The notes below the pieces were generated by a model. The model saw only the letters and a program-made list of their open reading frames with translations, did not search any database and was not told the DNA's origin. A program made the translations under genes and the position numbers. Below are positions 47,816 to 56,422 of a DNA stretch of 64,000 bases, in pieces. Source of the stretch: a candidate division KSB1 bacterium (lineage in GTDB: Bacteria > Electryoneota > RPQS01). Location: the NCBI GenBank assembly GCA_016214895.1, contig JACRMR010000008.1, positions 264,081 to 328,080 on the forward strand, written 5' to 3'. Each line of letters starts with the position of its first letter. Positions within the stretch are counted from its first letter, which is position 1.

Positions 47816-48021
47816 TCGTATTGACTCGCGGCGGCACGTCTCTGCATCGCCGAGCTGGATTAAGGCTTCGCAACCCGGCCGGAGTCACGCCTTTCTTTCG
47901 CCGAGGCACGCGTCCTCGCGTGCCCGGAATCGGAGAGTCCGCCGCACCCGAGCAGGGTCTCCAGACCCTGCCGGAATCACGCTCAGAATTCCAGCATTTC
48001 AGCGTTTCAGAGTCTCAGTGT
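47816..48021. repeat. Repeat-rich spacer with CCGGAATC hairpins, no gene
   Basis: Holds an 18-nt sequence (cttcgcaacccggccgga, 47866-47883) repeated exactly at 50663-50680. It also holds two hairpins, GCACGCG-TCCT-CGCGTGC (47906-47923) and CAGGGTCT-CC-AGACCCTG (47952-47969), each followed by CCGGAATC. A reading frame crosses the stretch but merely translates the repeats. Confidence 0.7.
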
Positions 48022-49341
48022 TTACTCTTCCCTGAGCACCAGCGGCTTCGGATAAAGCGGAAAAACCTTCACGAGCTCGGTCACGCTGGACTTGATCTTC
48101 GCCAGTTCCGCGTCGTCTTCCTGATGTAGCAACGCGCGATTGATGAGCTTCGCGATGGCTTTCATCTGCGGCTCTTTCATCCCGCGCGTCGTGATCGCCG
48201 GAGTACCAATTCGCACGCCCGATGTTGTCATCGGCTTTTGCGGATCAAACGGCACCATATTTTTGTTGACCGTGATCCCGGCCTTTTCGAGTGCCTTCTC
48301 CGCCGCCTTGCCCGTCCAGCCACGCGGCGACAAGTCCATCAGGATCAGATGCGTGTCCGTGCCACCCGAGACCAATTTGTACCCCATTGCCACAAGTTCG
48401 TGGGCAAGTTCCCGCGCGTTCTGCACAATCTGCTTCGCGTATTGCTTGAATTCATCGGTCAGCGCTTCGCCGAACGCCACGGCCTTGGCCGCGATCACAT
48501 GTTCCAGCGGCCCGCCCTGCACACCCGGAAAGACCCACGAGTCGAATGCTTCCGTGATCGTCTTCGGCTTGGGCATATTTTCGACCATGATCTCGCCGCC
48601 CGCCTCGTCGCTCAGGATCATCCCTCCACGCGGCCCGCGCAGCGTTTTGTGCGTCGTCGTCGTGACCACATGACAATGCGGAAACACCGCCGGATGCACG
48701 CCGCCCGCCACGAGTCCGGCGAAGTGCGCCATGTCGCACCATAAATACGCGCCGACTTCGTCCGCGAGTTCACGAAACTTCGCCAGCTCCCAGTGCCGCG
48801 GATAGGCCGACGAACCCGTCAGAATCAATTTCGGCTTATGCTCGCGCGCAAGTTTGACAACCGCGTCAAAATCTACGCGCCCGGTCTCGCGCCCGACGCC
48901 GTAACCGATGATCTTATAGAACCGACCCGAGAAATTCACCGGCGAGCCGTGCGTCAAATGCCCGCCATGCGCAAGGTCCATTCCCAGCACCGTGTCACCC
49001 GGCTTGATCAGCGTGAAATAGACCGCCATGTTCGCCTGCGCGCCCGCATGCGGCTGCACATTGGCCCAGCGGCAATTGAACAGTTTGCACGCGCGCTCAA
49101 TCGCGATCCGCTCAGTCACATCCACGAACTCGCAGCCGCCGTAGTACCGCTTCCCCGGCAGTCCCTCGGCATACTTGTTCGTCATCACATTGCCCATCGC
49201 CTCCAGCACGGCGCTGGACACAAAATTCTCGCTGGCAATGAGTTCCAGTCCGTCGTTCTGCCGCCGCCGTTCGTGGTCGATGGCCGCGAAGACTTCAGGA
49301 TCCCGTTCGCGCAAGCTCGTGCGCGTTAAGTTGCTGCTCAT
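48022..49341 (-). CDS. glyA: Serine hydroxymethyltransferase
   Basis: PLP enzyme that interconverts serine and glycine with tetrahydrofolate, supplying one-carbon units. 439 residues, slightly longer than E. coli GlyA because of the N-terminus and tail. Motifs: [33 protein letters not shown], the aldimine lysine in [16 protein letters not shown], and [13 protein letters not shown]. It begins 6 bp after the stop of an outer-membrane protein gene, so it may be co-transcribed with it. Confidence 0.97.
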   Translation of the reverse strand: MSSNLTRTSLRERDPEVFAAIDHERRRQNDGLELIASENFVSSAVLEAMGNVMTNKYAEGLPGKRYYGGCEFVDVTERIAIERACKLFNCRWANVQPHAGAQANMAVYFTLIKPGDTVLGMDLAHGGHLTHGSPVNFSGRFYKIIGYGVGRETGRVDFDAVVKLAREHKPKLILTGSSAYPRHWELAKFRELADEVGAYLWCDMAHFAGLVAGGVHPAVFPHCHVVTTTTHKTLRGPRGGMILSDEAGGEIMVENMPKPKTITEAFDSWVFPGVQGGPLEHVIAAKAVAFGEALTDEFKQYAKQIVQNARELAHELVAMGYKLVSGGTDTHLILMDLSPRGWTGKAAEKALEKAGITVNKNMVPFDPQKPMTTSGVRIGTPAITTRGMKEPQMKAIAKLINRALLHQEDDAELAKIKSSVTELVKVFPLYPKPLVLREE

Positions 49342-49347
49342 ATCTGT

Positions 49348-50751
49348 CTATTTGATTCCGCGCGGATTTCTGCGCTGGAACCACTTCTCCGATATTTCAA
49401 TCTGAATCGACGTGCGGAAGAAGGCCTCTTTGGTATCTGCGCCTATTTTGCCACCGCTTCGTTGTCCAACCTCTACGGCACCGTGAATCAGTCCACCCCC
49501 ACTGTTCACAAACATTGAGGCGCCTGCTGTCAGCCCAACGTCACGGACAGGGTCAAATGATGATGTCATTATCGCCGGCTGATGCTCATAAGGATTGCGT
49601 CCTTCTTTGGCCCAGTAATGGCTGCGATAGAACACCCCACCTCTGAACCCCGCCAATCCGCCCTTTTGATCCGTAATCACCGGAATCAACTTCCGCTCAA
49701 ACCCTGCCGATAACCACACCGGAGTTTCAGGCGAGGAAGTACTACGACCGAACCTCACCGCTAGGTCTTTCGCATCCCACTGTCCGATTCGCGCGTCGAG
49801 AAGCCCCGTCCAGCCCTTGCGGAACTGGTACGCGACCCCCAGACCCAGCTCGCCCGGGTAGCTGCCGTCCTGCTCCGCTTGCAGTGTAGAATCGTCATCG
49901 CTCTTTTCGGACTCAATCGTCCAGCGACCCGTTGAGCGCGGCGTATAGAACAGGCCGATTCCGAGTTCCGGCGTCACTTGTCCATGCAGTCCGAGCGTCG
50001 CCGACCAACCGCGGTAGTTGAGAATCTGACTGTACCCAACATCGCGATAGCCCGCCGTATCAAAGTCCAGGCGCTGCGTGAGTTCGTTGTGCTCGAGCAA
50101 GTAATTCAGACTCAACCCTGCCGCAAACCGGTCGTTGATCTGGTATGCATTGTTGAGCCGCAGCGCAATCGTACTCCCCGCCCACTTCGACCGCTCCTCG
50201 TATTCCTGCTCTGTGTACCCCCCGCCCATCGGCCCTTCAAAATAGGCCGTCTTGCGCGTGAACAGATTCAAATCCATTTTCCGCTGCGGCTCAATACATA
50301 ACCCCGAAACCCAGCGCTTGGCCACAGGAACATACAGCGCGAAGTCCTTCCAGATCGACTCGGCGTCGGCGTCGGTCTCGCCGTTCGACGTCGTGCTCCA
50401 GAATCCCACCGTTCCGCCCATCCGGATCATCGTCCGCCGTGCAAACGCGGCCAGCGCCGGATTCGATGTATTGAACGATACCGAGTCACGCAGGCCAAAG
50501 AGTCCGCCCCCGACTCCCTCTGCTCTGGCACCGCCCGTCGTCAACTGCTCTCCAACTCCATTCGCCGAGAACACCGACCCACCTGCAAAAGCGCTACTCA
50601 CCAGAGCAACCATGCACAAGAGCACGCCGAGCCATCTCGTAGGGGCCAGCCGCGCCGCCCGTCTTCGCAACCCGGCCGGAATCGGAAATCGGGTCTCCCC
50701 CCAGTTTCTGGGGGGATGAAGGGGGGTCGGAGAATTCGTGCAACCCTTCAT
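49348..50751 (-). CDS. Outer-membrane protein of unknown function with repeat-encoded N-terminus
   Basis: A 467-residue exported protein, probably a barrel of the FadL/PorV-like kind: after the signal core (about 40-56, RWLGVLLCMVALVSSAFA) comes GVGEQLTTGGARAEGVGGGLFGLRDSVSFNTSNPAL, then many strand-like segments ending IQIEISEKWFQRR. The ATG at 50751 overlaps the upstream lipoprotein stop as ATGA and has GGAG 8 nt upstream, so the start is well supported. That leaves an odd n-region of about 39 residues; residues 9-20 are encoded by a palindromic element and 24-30 by a second repeat. The function is unknown. Confidence 0.78.
   Translation of the reverse strand: MKGCTNSPTPLHPPRNWGETRFPIPAGLRRRAARLAPTRWLGVLLCMVALVSSAFAGGSVFSANGVGEQLTTGGARAEGVGGGLFGLRDSVSFNTSNPALAAFARRTMIRMGGTVGFWSTTSNGETDADAESIWKDFALYVPVAKRWVSGLCIEPQRKMDLNLFTRKTAYFEGPMGGGYTEQEYEERSKWAGSTIALRLNNAYQINDRFAAGLSLNYLLEHNELTQRLDFDTAGYRDVGYSQILNYRGWSATLGLHGQVTPELGIGLFYTPRSTGRWTIESEKSDDDSTLQAEQDGSYPGELGLGVAYQFRKGWTGLLDARIGQWDAKDLAVRFGRSTSSPETPVWLSAGFERKLIPVITDQKGGLAGFRGGVFYRSHYWAKEGRNPYEHQPAIMTSSFDPVRDVGLTAGASMFVNSGGGLIHGAVEVGQRSGGKIGADTKEAFFRTSIQIEISEKWFQRRNPRGIK
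50663..50680. repeat. 18-nt repeat shared with 47866-47883
   Basis: Exact copy of cttcgcaacccggccgga, followed by ATCGG. It lies inside the N-terminal coding region of the outer-membrane protein gene. Confidence 0.75.
50693..50726 (+). repeat. C/G-rich palindromic element, copy B (in frame in a gene)
   Basis: GTCTCCCCCC, a 7-nt loop, GGGGGG, ATGAA, GGGGGG. Read on the - strand it is in frame with the outer-membrane protein gene without stops and encodes residues 9-20. Confidence 0.85.
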
Positions 50752-51932
50752 TGGCTTGACTCCGTGTACCAGATCACCAGTCGCGGCAGCTTTTCCGCCG
50801 GAACCGTTTCGCCCGTGCCGTAGAACACGTGTCGTGCGAGATACCCCGATTCGAGACTGGTCTGAATCTGGAAGCCCGCATTCCGCTCGGGATGGGCAAT
50901 CCAACTGGCCACACTGCTGGTCACGTTGAACGCGATAATGGTGTTCGTCGAATCGAAGATCGCAGCTTCAATCGCCACCAGATCAAGATGTGTTGAGTCG
51001 GGATTGTCGAACCACAACGTATCCGCGAGCGTCCCGTCCTTATAGCTCAGGTTTTGACCCGTGTACAGGAAATTCTCCGGATCACTTTGGTCGGCATGAA
51101 TAAACAATTGCGCGCGATTCACTTGCCGGTCATACACGCTCGAGATCGAATCCAGCGGAAAGTATAGCGCCGCGCGTTGCGGATACCCCTGACTGATCAC
51201 GAGCCGTTCCGGCGCGCGATTCTGCGCGTGGTCCGTCGCGACGTACGCGTCCTTGTCCGGCAGCATCTCAAGGGTGTAGGCGGTATCGCTGGCGTCCGTG
51301 CGATGCTCGACGATGTAGATAGACAGTTTTGATTGATAGCCCGCCGCGGCCTCGGAGCTGTACAGGTCAATCATCGTGCCGTAATTCACCGGCTCAAACA
51401 GCAACCCGTTGTTGAGCGAGTCGATGTCGATCCACTCTTGCCAGACCGGCGGCGGAATCGTAAACGGGTAGATCGTATCCGTCGGTGCGATGCCCATTGT
51501 CAACGTCCCCAGGATCGGCAACGTATCGCGGACGGCAAACGAACCGATAAACAGCGAGTCCTCGGTCCAATCCTGCCGCACTTGGCGCACCCGGACTTCC
51601 AGCGGGATCGCATCCGCCTCCGGCCACACCCGATTGCGCCGCATCACATACACCATGCTGTCCACGGTGTAGCTGTCGGGCAGGGCCTCCAGCGGATCGA
51701 ACTGCGCGAGGAAAATCGCCGTGAAAGCCGTGTCACCCACTTGCAACGACGCACCTCGGCCGGTCGTCACTTTCGGATGCCAGACCGCCGATTTCGTGGC
51801 CGTACCTTCGACCACCTCGAACGTCTGTTCAGGCTGATTGGTAACCGCGTCGCCGCCGATTCCCGTCTCCCGCTGTGTGCAGCCGGAGATCGCGAACAGG
51901 GCAAACAAGAGCCAAATGAGGAGGAATCTCAG
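50748..51932 (-). CDS. Exported lipoprotein with DNRLRE-like beta repeats
   Basis: A lipoprotein of about 394 residues. The signal RFLLIWLLFALFAISGC has a good lipobox (ISGC). The rest is beta-rich, with repeating units such as LQVGDTAFTAIFLAQFDPLEALPDSYTVDSMVYVM and RAALYFPLDSISSVYDRQVNRAQLFIHAD that resemble DNRLRE-type surface repeats. That family match is tentative. The start is unusual: a CTG at 51932 has GAAGG 7 nt upstream and gives a perfect lipoprotein signal, whereas the TTG at 51962 has no site. It is coupled to the next gene by ATGA. A promoter and 5' stem-loop lie just upstream. Confidence 0.72.
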   Translation of the reverse strand: MRFLLIWLLFALFAISGCTQRETGIGGDAVTNQPEQTFEVVEGTATKSAVWHPKVTTGRGASLQVGDTAFTAIFLAQFDPLEALPDSYTVDSMVYVMRRNRVWPEADAIPLEVRVRQVRQDWTEDSLFIGSFAVRDTLPILGTLTMGIAPTDTIYPFTIPPPVWQEWIDIDSLNNGLLFEPVNYGTMIDLYSSEAAAGYQSKLSIYIVEHRTDASDTAYTLEMLPDKDAYVATDHAQNRAPERLVISQGYPQRAALYFPLDSISSVYDRQVNRAQLFIHADQSDPENFLYTGQNLSYKDGTLADTLWFDNPDSTHLDLVAIEAAIFDSTNTIIAFNVTSSVASWIAHPERNAGFQIQTSLESGYLARHVFYGTGETVPAEKLPRLVIWYTESSQ

Positions 51933-51972
51933 GGGGGAACCTTCGGGGGGGAATCTAAGCAAATAATAAACA

Positions 51973-52000
51973 AGCCTGAAGGCTTGGTCACCTTCAGGCT
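51973..52000 (-). promoter_or_regulatory. Strong stem-loop at the predicted lipoprotein transcript 5' end
   Basis: AGCCTGAAGG - TGACCAAG - CCTTCAGGCT on the - strand, a 10-bp perfect stem followed by TGTTTATTATTT. The -10 box ends 4 nt before it, so the stem begins at about +1. It could be a 5' mRNA stabiliser or an attenuator; it could also terminate transcription arriving from rho. Confidence 0.65.
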
Positions 52001-52003
52001 CAA

Positions 52004-52032
52004 AATATACAAAAACCCGGCGTAATTGTCAA
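52004..52032 (-). promoter_or_regulatory. Promoter of the lipoprotein-OMP-glyA unit
   Basis: TTGACA (-35, 52027-52032), 17-bp spacer, TATATT (-10, 52004-52009). Predicted start near 51998. Confidence 0.8.
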
Positions 52033-52126
52033 GAAAATCTATGCTTTAACCCGTCCCGCCCCCGCGACTCGGACATGGTTCGGACATTTCCGCATTTCCG
52101 TTTTCCCACATTTCCGACGGGGACTC

Positions 52127-53380
52127 CTATCCACCTTTCGCCATCGTCTCAAAGAACTCCGAGTTCGACTTCGTGTCCCGCATCTTGTCCAACAGGAACT
52201 TCATCGTTTCCGGCGGGTTGTTGTGATCCAGCACACTCCGCAGTGCATACATCCGCGACAAGATCGCCTCCGTCAACAGCAATTCTTCGCGCCGCGTGCC
52301 GGACTTGAGCACATCGATCGCCGGGAAGATCCGCATATCCGCCAGCCTGCGATCAAGCACAAGTTCGAGATTACCCGTCCCCTTGAACTCTTCAAAGATC
52401 ACCTCGTCCGCGCGCGAACCGGTTTCGATCAGCGCCGTCGCAATGATCGTCAGACTTCCGCCCTCCTCGATATTGCGCGCCGCTCCGAAAAAGCGCTTCG
52501 GCTCGTACAGCGCATTCGCATCGACACCGCCCGACAGAACACGCCCGGAGTGCGGAATCACGGCATTGTGCGCGCGCGCCAGCCGTGTGATCGAATCGAG
52601 CAGAATCACGACGTCCTTCTTCATCTCGACCAGCCGCTTCGCCTTTTCGAGCACCATGTTTGCGACTTGCACATGCCGTTCCGCGCGCTCGTCAAAGGTC
52701 GAGGACACGACTTCGCCCTTGACACTCCGCTCCATGTCGGTCACTTCCTCCGGCCGCTCGTCGATCAGCAGCACCATCAGGTGCACGTCGGGATGATTCT
52801 TGGCGACGGCGTTCGCGATCATCTGCATGATCACGGTCTTTCCGGTGCGCGGCGGCGCGACAATCAACGCCCGCTGCCCCATGCCGATCGGCGTGAACAC
52901 GTCGATCACGCGCAGGGTCAGCTCTTTCGGCCCCATCTCCAGTTTGAACTTGCGGTTGGGATAGAGCGGCGTCAAATTGTCAAAGTGAATGATGTCCTTC
53001 ACGGACTCCGAATCGGCCATATTCACCGACTCGACCTTCAGCAGCGCGAAGAACCGCTCGCCTTCCTTGGGCGGCCGCACCTGTCCCGACACGACATGCC
53101 CGGTCCGCAGGCCAAACCGCTTGATCTGGGATGGTGACACATAGACGTCGTCCGGACTCGGCAGATAGGACGCCGCCGCGCTGCGCAGGAACCCGTAGCC
53201 ATCCGGGAGGATTTCCAGCACTCCGGTAGCCAGCACGACGCCGTCCTTCGCCGCCTGCTTCGCCAGAATCTTGAAGATCAGGTCGTGTTTGGGCAATCCG
53301 GCGATTTCGGGCACGTCAAGGTCCTTGCCGAGCTTCATGAGCTCAAGCACGCTAAGTGTTTGAAGTTCTGCGATATCCAT
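52127..53380 (-). CDS. rho: Transcription termination factor Rho
   Basis: Hexameric RNA helicase that terminates transcription. 417 residues: N-terminal helical domain, cold-shock-like RNA-binding domain with DGYGFLR (60-66), Walker A APPRTGKT (175-182), [10 protein letters not shown], and [11 protein letters not shown], with the catalytic C-terminal RecA-like fold. Length is typical of non-extended Rho. It follows murI by 86 bp and precedes the lipoprotein unit, which has its own promoter. Confidence 0.97.
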   Translation of the reverse strand: MDIAELQTLSVLELMKLGKDLDVPEIAGLPKHDLIFKILAKQAAKDGVVLATGVLEILPDGYGFLRSAAASYLPSPDDVYVSPSQIKRFGLRTGHVVSGQVRPPKEGERFFALLKVESVNMADSESVKDIIHFDNLTPLYPNRKFKLEMGPKELTLRVIDVFTPIGMGQRALIVAPPRTGKTVIMQMIANAVAKNHPDVHLMVLLIDERPEEVTDMERSVKGEVVSSTFDERAERHVQVANMVLEKAKRLVEMKKDVVILLDSITRLARAHNAVIPHSGRVLSGGVDANALYEPKRFFGAARNIEEGGSLTIIATALIETGSRADEVIFEEFKGTGNLELVLDRRLADMRIFPAIDVLKSGTRREELLLTEAILSRMYALRSVLDHNNPPETMKFLLDKMRDTKSNSEFFETMAKGG

Positions 53381-53466
53381 GGGAAGAGCGGGGTTGAGGC
53401 GAGGCGGGGAAATGCGGCTGGGGTAAAGCCGTGCAAAGAGTGTGTCAGTTCGCCAAGGCGAGTGCC

Positions 53467-54303
53467 TTATCGGCGTTCTGAAGCGGTCGGGGAGGGAATC
53501 TGGACGGCGCGGACCTGTAGGCGTCCGGCCTGAATATCCTTGGCAAATAAGTCAGAGACGACGCGTTGCAGTGCGTCGTTCACATCGGTCGAGCAGATCA
53601 CGGTGTCCGCCCGTTCGCCGGTGCGCGGCTCCGCGTGCTCACGAACGACCGGCTGAAGATCACGTGCCGTCACTTCGGGCGTGTTGATCAGCGTCACGGC
53701 CGGTCCGAACACCTCCTGCAACGTATCGCGAAAATATTCATAATGTGTACACCCGAGCACCAGCGTGTCCACCCCCTCACGCAGGACCGGCTCGGCATAG
53801 TGCTCAATGATCCTGCGCGGAATCTCGCCGTCGGTCCACCCTTCCTCAACGAGCGGTACCAGTAACGGACAGCCGTTCGAGAAGACCTGAACGCCCGCGA
53901 TCAGTTCGGCGAACCGCGTATCGTACGCGCGGCGCTTCACGGTCGATGTGGTCGCGAGCACACCGATCCGCTTGGTCTTGGTCGCTGCGGCAGCCGCGCT
54001 CGCCGTCGGCTCGATAACCCCGATCACCGGCACATGGGACCGCGCGCGAATCTCATCGAGACAGACCGCCGACACCGTATTGCACCCGATCACCACCGCC
54101 TTCGGGTCGTGCTCGAGCATGAAATCGAGGCACTCCAGCGCGAATCGCGTAATCAGGGCCTGACTGAGCGACGCGTACGGCACGCGCGCACGGTCCGCGA
54201 GGAACACGAGGTTTTCCGCGGGGAACTGCCGGCGCAACTCGGCGGCGACCGTCAGCCCGCCCAATCCGGAATCAAAGACCGCGACCGGCCGCGCATCACT
54301 CAT
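53467..54303 (-). CDS. murI: Glutamate racemase
   Basis: Makes D-glutamate for peptidoglycan. 278 residues with the two catalytic cysteines in GCNTVSA and LGCTHYEYF. The start [17 protein letters not shown] is standard. One segment is altered: the family GD(T/S)xRVPYG reads ADRARVPYA here, with the key Asp, Arg and Tyr kept. It follows the amidase gene with an ATGA overlap, so two cell-wall genes are coupled. Confidence 0.93.
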   Translation of the reverse strand: MSDARPVAVFDSGLGGLTVAAELRRQFPAENLVFLADRARVPYASLSQALITRFALECLDFMLEHDPKAVVIGCNTVSAVCLDEIRARSHVPVIGVIEPTASAAAAATKTKRIGVLATTSTVKRRAYDTRFAELIAGVQVFSNGCPLLVPLVEEGWTDGEIPRRIIEHYAEPVLREGVDTLVLGCTHYEYFRDTLQEVFGPAVTLINTPEVTARDLQPVVREHAEPRTGERADTVICSTDVNDALQRVVSDLFAKDIQAGRLQVRAVQIPSPTASERR

Positions 54304-55472
54304 CGGGAAGCCGACGTCTCCAAGGTCTGTTTCATCTTAACGATCGAACTCGCCAGCGCCTCCGCGAGCTTGATCCGTCCGCGTTCGCTCGCGAGCAGTT
54401 TCGCGTCGTCCGGATTCGAGAGATATCCGCACTCGACCAGAATCGCGGGCATCGACGCGCCCATCAACACATAGAATCCGGCCTGATCCACCTGCCGGGA
54501 TTCCATCGACGTCTTTTCGCTCAACATGCGCAGCGCCGAGGCCGCCCACGTCTCGCTGTCTTTCATGAACTGGCTGGTCGCCATCGACAGCAGGATGTAG
54601 TTCTCTTCCGTCAAGTCCTGATACATCGACGTGTCCGACTCCAGCTTCACGACGCTGTTCTCGCGCATCGCCGCTTCCACCGCCCGCTCGCTCTTCGCGG
54701 GCTTCAGGAAGTACGTCTCGATCCCGCCGATATTCGGGTCCTTGAAGCTGTTGCAGTGAATGGAGAGAAACATGTCCCCGCGTTGCGCGTTGGCGAATTT
54801 CGTTCGTTCATGCAGCTCCAGGAACCGGTCGTCATCGCGCGTCAGGATGACGGTGACGCCGGAATCCTGCAGGAAAGCGCGCAGTCGCTTCGCGACGTCC
54901 AGCGCCACAACCTTCTCTTCGAGTCCGTACAGCCCCCGCGCGCCGGGGTCTTTGCCGCCGTGCCCGGCGTCGATGATAATGGTCTTCAGCGCCCACTGGT
55001 CTTCGCCGGCTTTGGACGTTGACTTCCCGCCTTTGCCCGGCGCGGCCGCGGGCGGCGGCGACTCGATAACCTGAATCGACAAGGCCCCGGTCAACTTGTC
55101 GCGTGCGATCTGATCGCCGAACAGTGCGAACAGATTGGACAGCGGTATCCAGAGTGAACCGTCCCACTCCTCAGGCGCGAAGCTCGTCTGAACATACCGG
55201 CCGTCCACAATTACGAATGGATTACCCCGTCGCAGTTGCACTTCGCGCATTCCCGCGCTGATCGAGTACGTCTGGTCATCCATGCTGACCTGCCAGTTGC
55301 CCTTGCGCGCCAACATGGCCAGCGGAATCAGACTTTCGTCGCCGCGCATGATGATCGGGAGTCGTCCCATCGGCAGCCCGTTCGCATCCGTGATCATCAC
55401 GGACTCGGCCGTTGCCGCGGTGCTGATCGCCAGCACGGCGGCCCACCACAACCACTGCTTGAGTCTAAACAA
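54300..55472 (-). CDS. N-acetylmuramoyl-L-alanine amidase with copper-amine-oxidase-like N-domain
   Basis: Peptidoglycan amidase of 390 residues. Signal peptide 1-22; a substrate-binding-like N-terminal domain at about 25-136 (of the type found in many cell-wall hydrolases); catalytic Amidase_3 domain from about 163. Zinc and catalytic residues: His171 (DAGHGG), Glu185 or Glu186, His239 (SIHCNS) and Glu347 (VECGYLSN). The start is TTG at 55472, preceded by AAGGAGG at 8 nt, a very strong site. Its partner gene murI overlaps the 3' end by 4 nt. Confidence 0.93.
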   Translation of the reverse strand: MFRLKQWLWWAAVLAISTAATAESVMITDANGLPMGRLPIIMRGDESLIPLAMLARKGNWQVSMDDQTYSISAGMREVQLRRGNPFVIVDGRYVQTSFAPEEWDGSLWIPLSNLFALFGDQIARDKLTGALSIQVIESPPPAAAPGKGGKSTSKAGEDQWALKTIIIDAGHGGKDPGARGLYGLEEKVVALDVAKRLRAFLQDSGVTVILTRDDDRFLELHERTKFANAQRGDMFLSIHCNSFKDPNIGGIETYFLKPAKSERAVEAAMRENSVVKLESDTSMYQDLTEENYILLSMATSQFMKDSETWAASALRMLSEKTSMESRQVDQAGFYVLMGASMPAILVECGYLSNPDDAKLLASERGRIKLAEALASSIVKMKQTLETSASR

Positions 55473-55572
55473 GATCAGTCCTCCTTACGACCTTCGGAAA
55501 ACTTGATAAGGCCACATCCGATTCGCGGAGGCCGGGTCCCCGCCAGCCCGGAATCGGGAAACAACAGACCTC

Positions 55573-56412
55573 TCACTTGAGCTTCCCCCGCATCCCCGCC
55601 CACAGCACTCGTGGCGGTTCCGTCAGCACAAAGTCCGTCAGGGCCGCGAACCTCGCCGCGGGACTCGGCAGATGCTTATTGACCAGCCTGCGCAGGCTCG
55701 CCCATTTCCGTGACAGTTTCTTCTTCGATAGATTTCCGCCCATCGACGCCGAAACCTTGTGCCATACTTTTGCCGCCGGAACATAGTAGCAGGGAAATCC
55801 GGCCGCCCTCGCCCGCAGGCTGAAATCCACATCCTCCATATACAGCGCAAACTCGGTATCCAGCATGCCCACCGTCTCAAACAGCCGCCGCGAGCCGAAC
55901 AGCGCGCAACCTGTAGCCCATCCTGTGCGTTCGAGCTGGTCGTACTGCCCGCGATCAAGTTCGCGAATTCCGCGGTGCGCCAGTCTTGCCCGTCTCAGCG
56001 AAATCAATCCCCCCGCATACCAGAGGCGCTGGGGATCCCGCGCGTAATAGATCTTCGGGCAGAGTACAGCATCGCCGGTCTGCGCCTCACCGTCCAACAG
56101 CCGTTGCAGCAGGTCGGCGGCCACCGTCGTGTCATTGTTCAACAACAATAGATGCGAGCAACCGTCCGCGAGGGCCCGTGTGATGCCGACGTTATTGCCG
56201 CCCGCATAGAGCAGATTCCGCGGATTGGCGATCAGGATAATCGATTCACCGAACTCGCGATGCAGCTCCGTCGCGCTGCCGTCCGTCGAGCCGTTATCAA
56301 TGACGTAGATCACACGGAGTGCGGGATCCGTGGCGAACAGACTGCGCAGGCACTCGCCGGTGTCGGCCAGCCCGTTCCAGTTCAGTACAATGATCCCGAC
56401 TTTCGCGCTCAC
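55573..56412 (-). CDS. Glycosyltransferase family 2
   Basis: A 279-residue GT2 enzyme: VGIIVLNWNGLADTGECLRSL at the start, VIDNGSTDGS, LLNNDTTV (DxD-like position), and FALYMEDVDFSLRARAAGF. It resembles rhamnosyl or cell-wall glycan transferases. It ends without membrane segments. It follows the HhH gene by 10 bp and precedes the amidase gene by about 100 bp that hold a CCGGAATC repeat (55520-55555) but no gene. Substrate unknown. Confidence 0.88.
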   Translation of the reverse strand: MSAKVGIIVLNWNGLADTGECLRSLFATDPALRVIYVIDNGSTDGSATELHREFGESIILIANPRNLLYAGGNNVGITRALADGCSHLLLLNNDTTVAADLLQRLLDGEAQTGDAVLCPKIYYARDPQRLWYAGGLISLRRARLAHRGIRELDRGQYDQLERTGWATGCALFGSRRLFETVGMLDTEFALYMEDVDFSLRARAAGFPCYYVPAAKVWHKVSASMGGNLSKKKLSRKWASLRRLVNKHLPSPAARFAALTDFVLTEPPRVLWAGMRGKLK

Positions 56413-56422
56413 AAGTGCCTGA

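Noticed and set aside
47775..48035. 86-codon + strand frame in the nrdR-glyA spacer
   Set aside because: It only translates the palindromic and CCGGAATC repeats and has no ribosome binding site.
51925..51957. Possible fifth copy of the palindromic element at the lipoprotein start
   Set aside because: Two G runs are present but the C run and loop order do not match the other four copies, so I do not count it.
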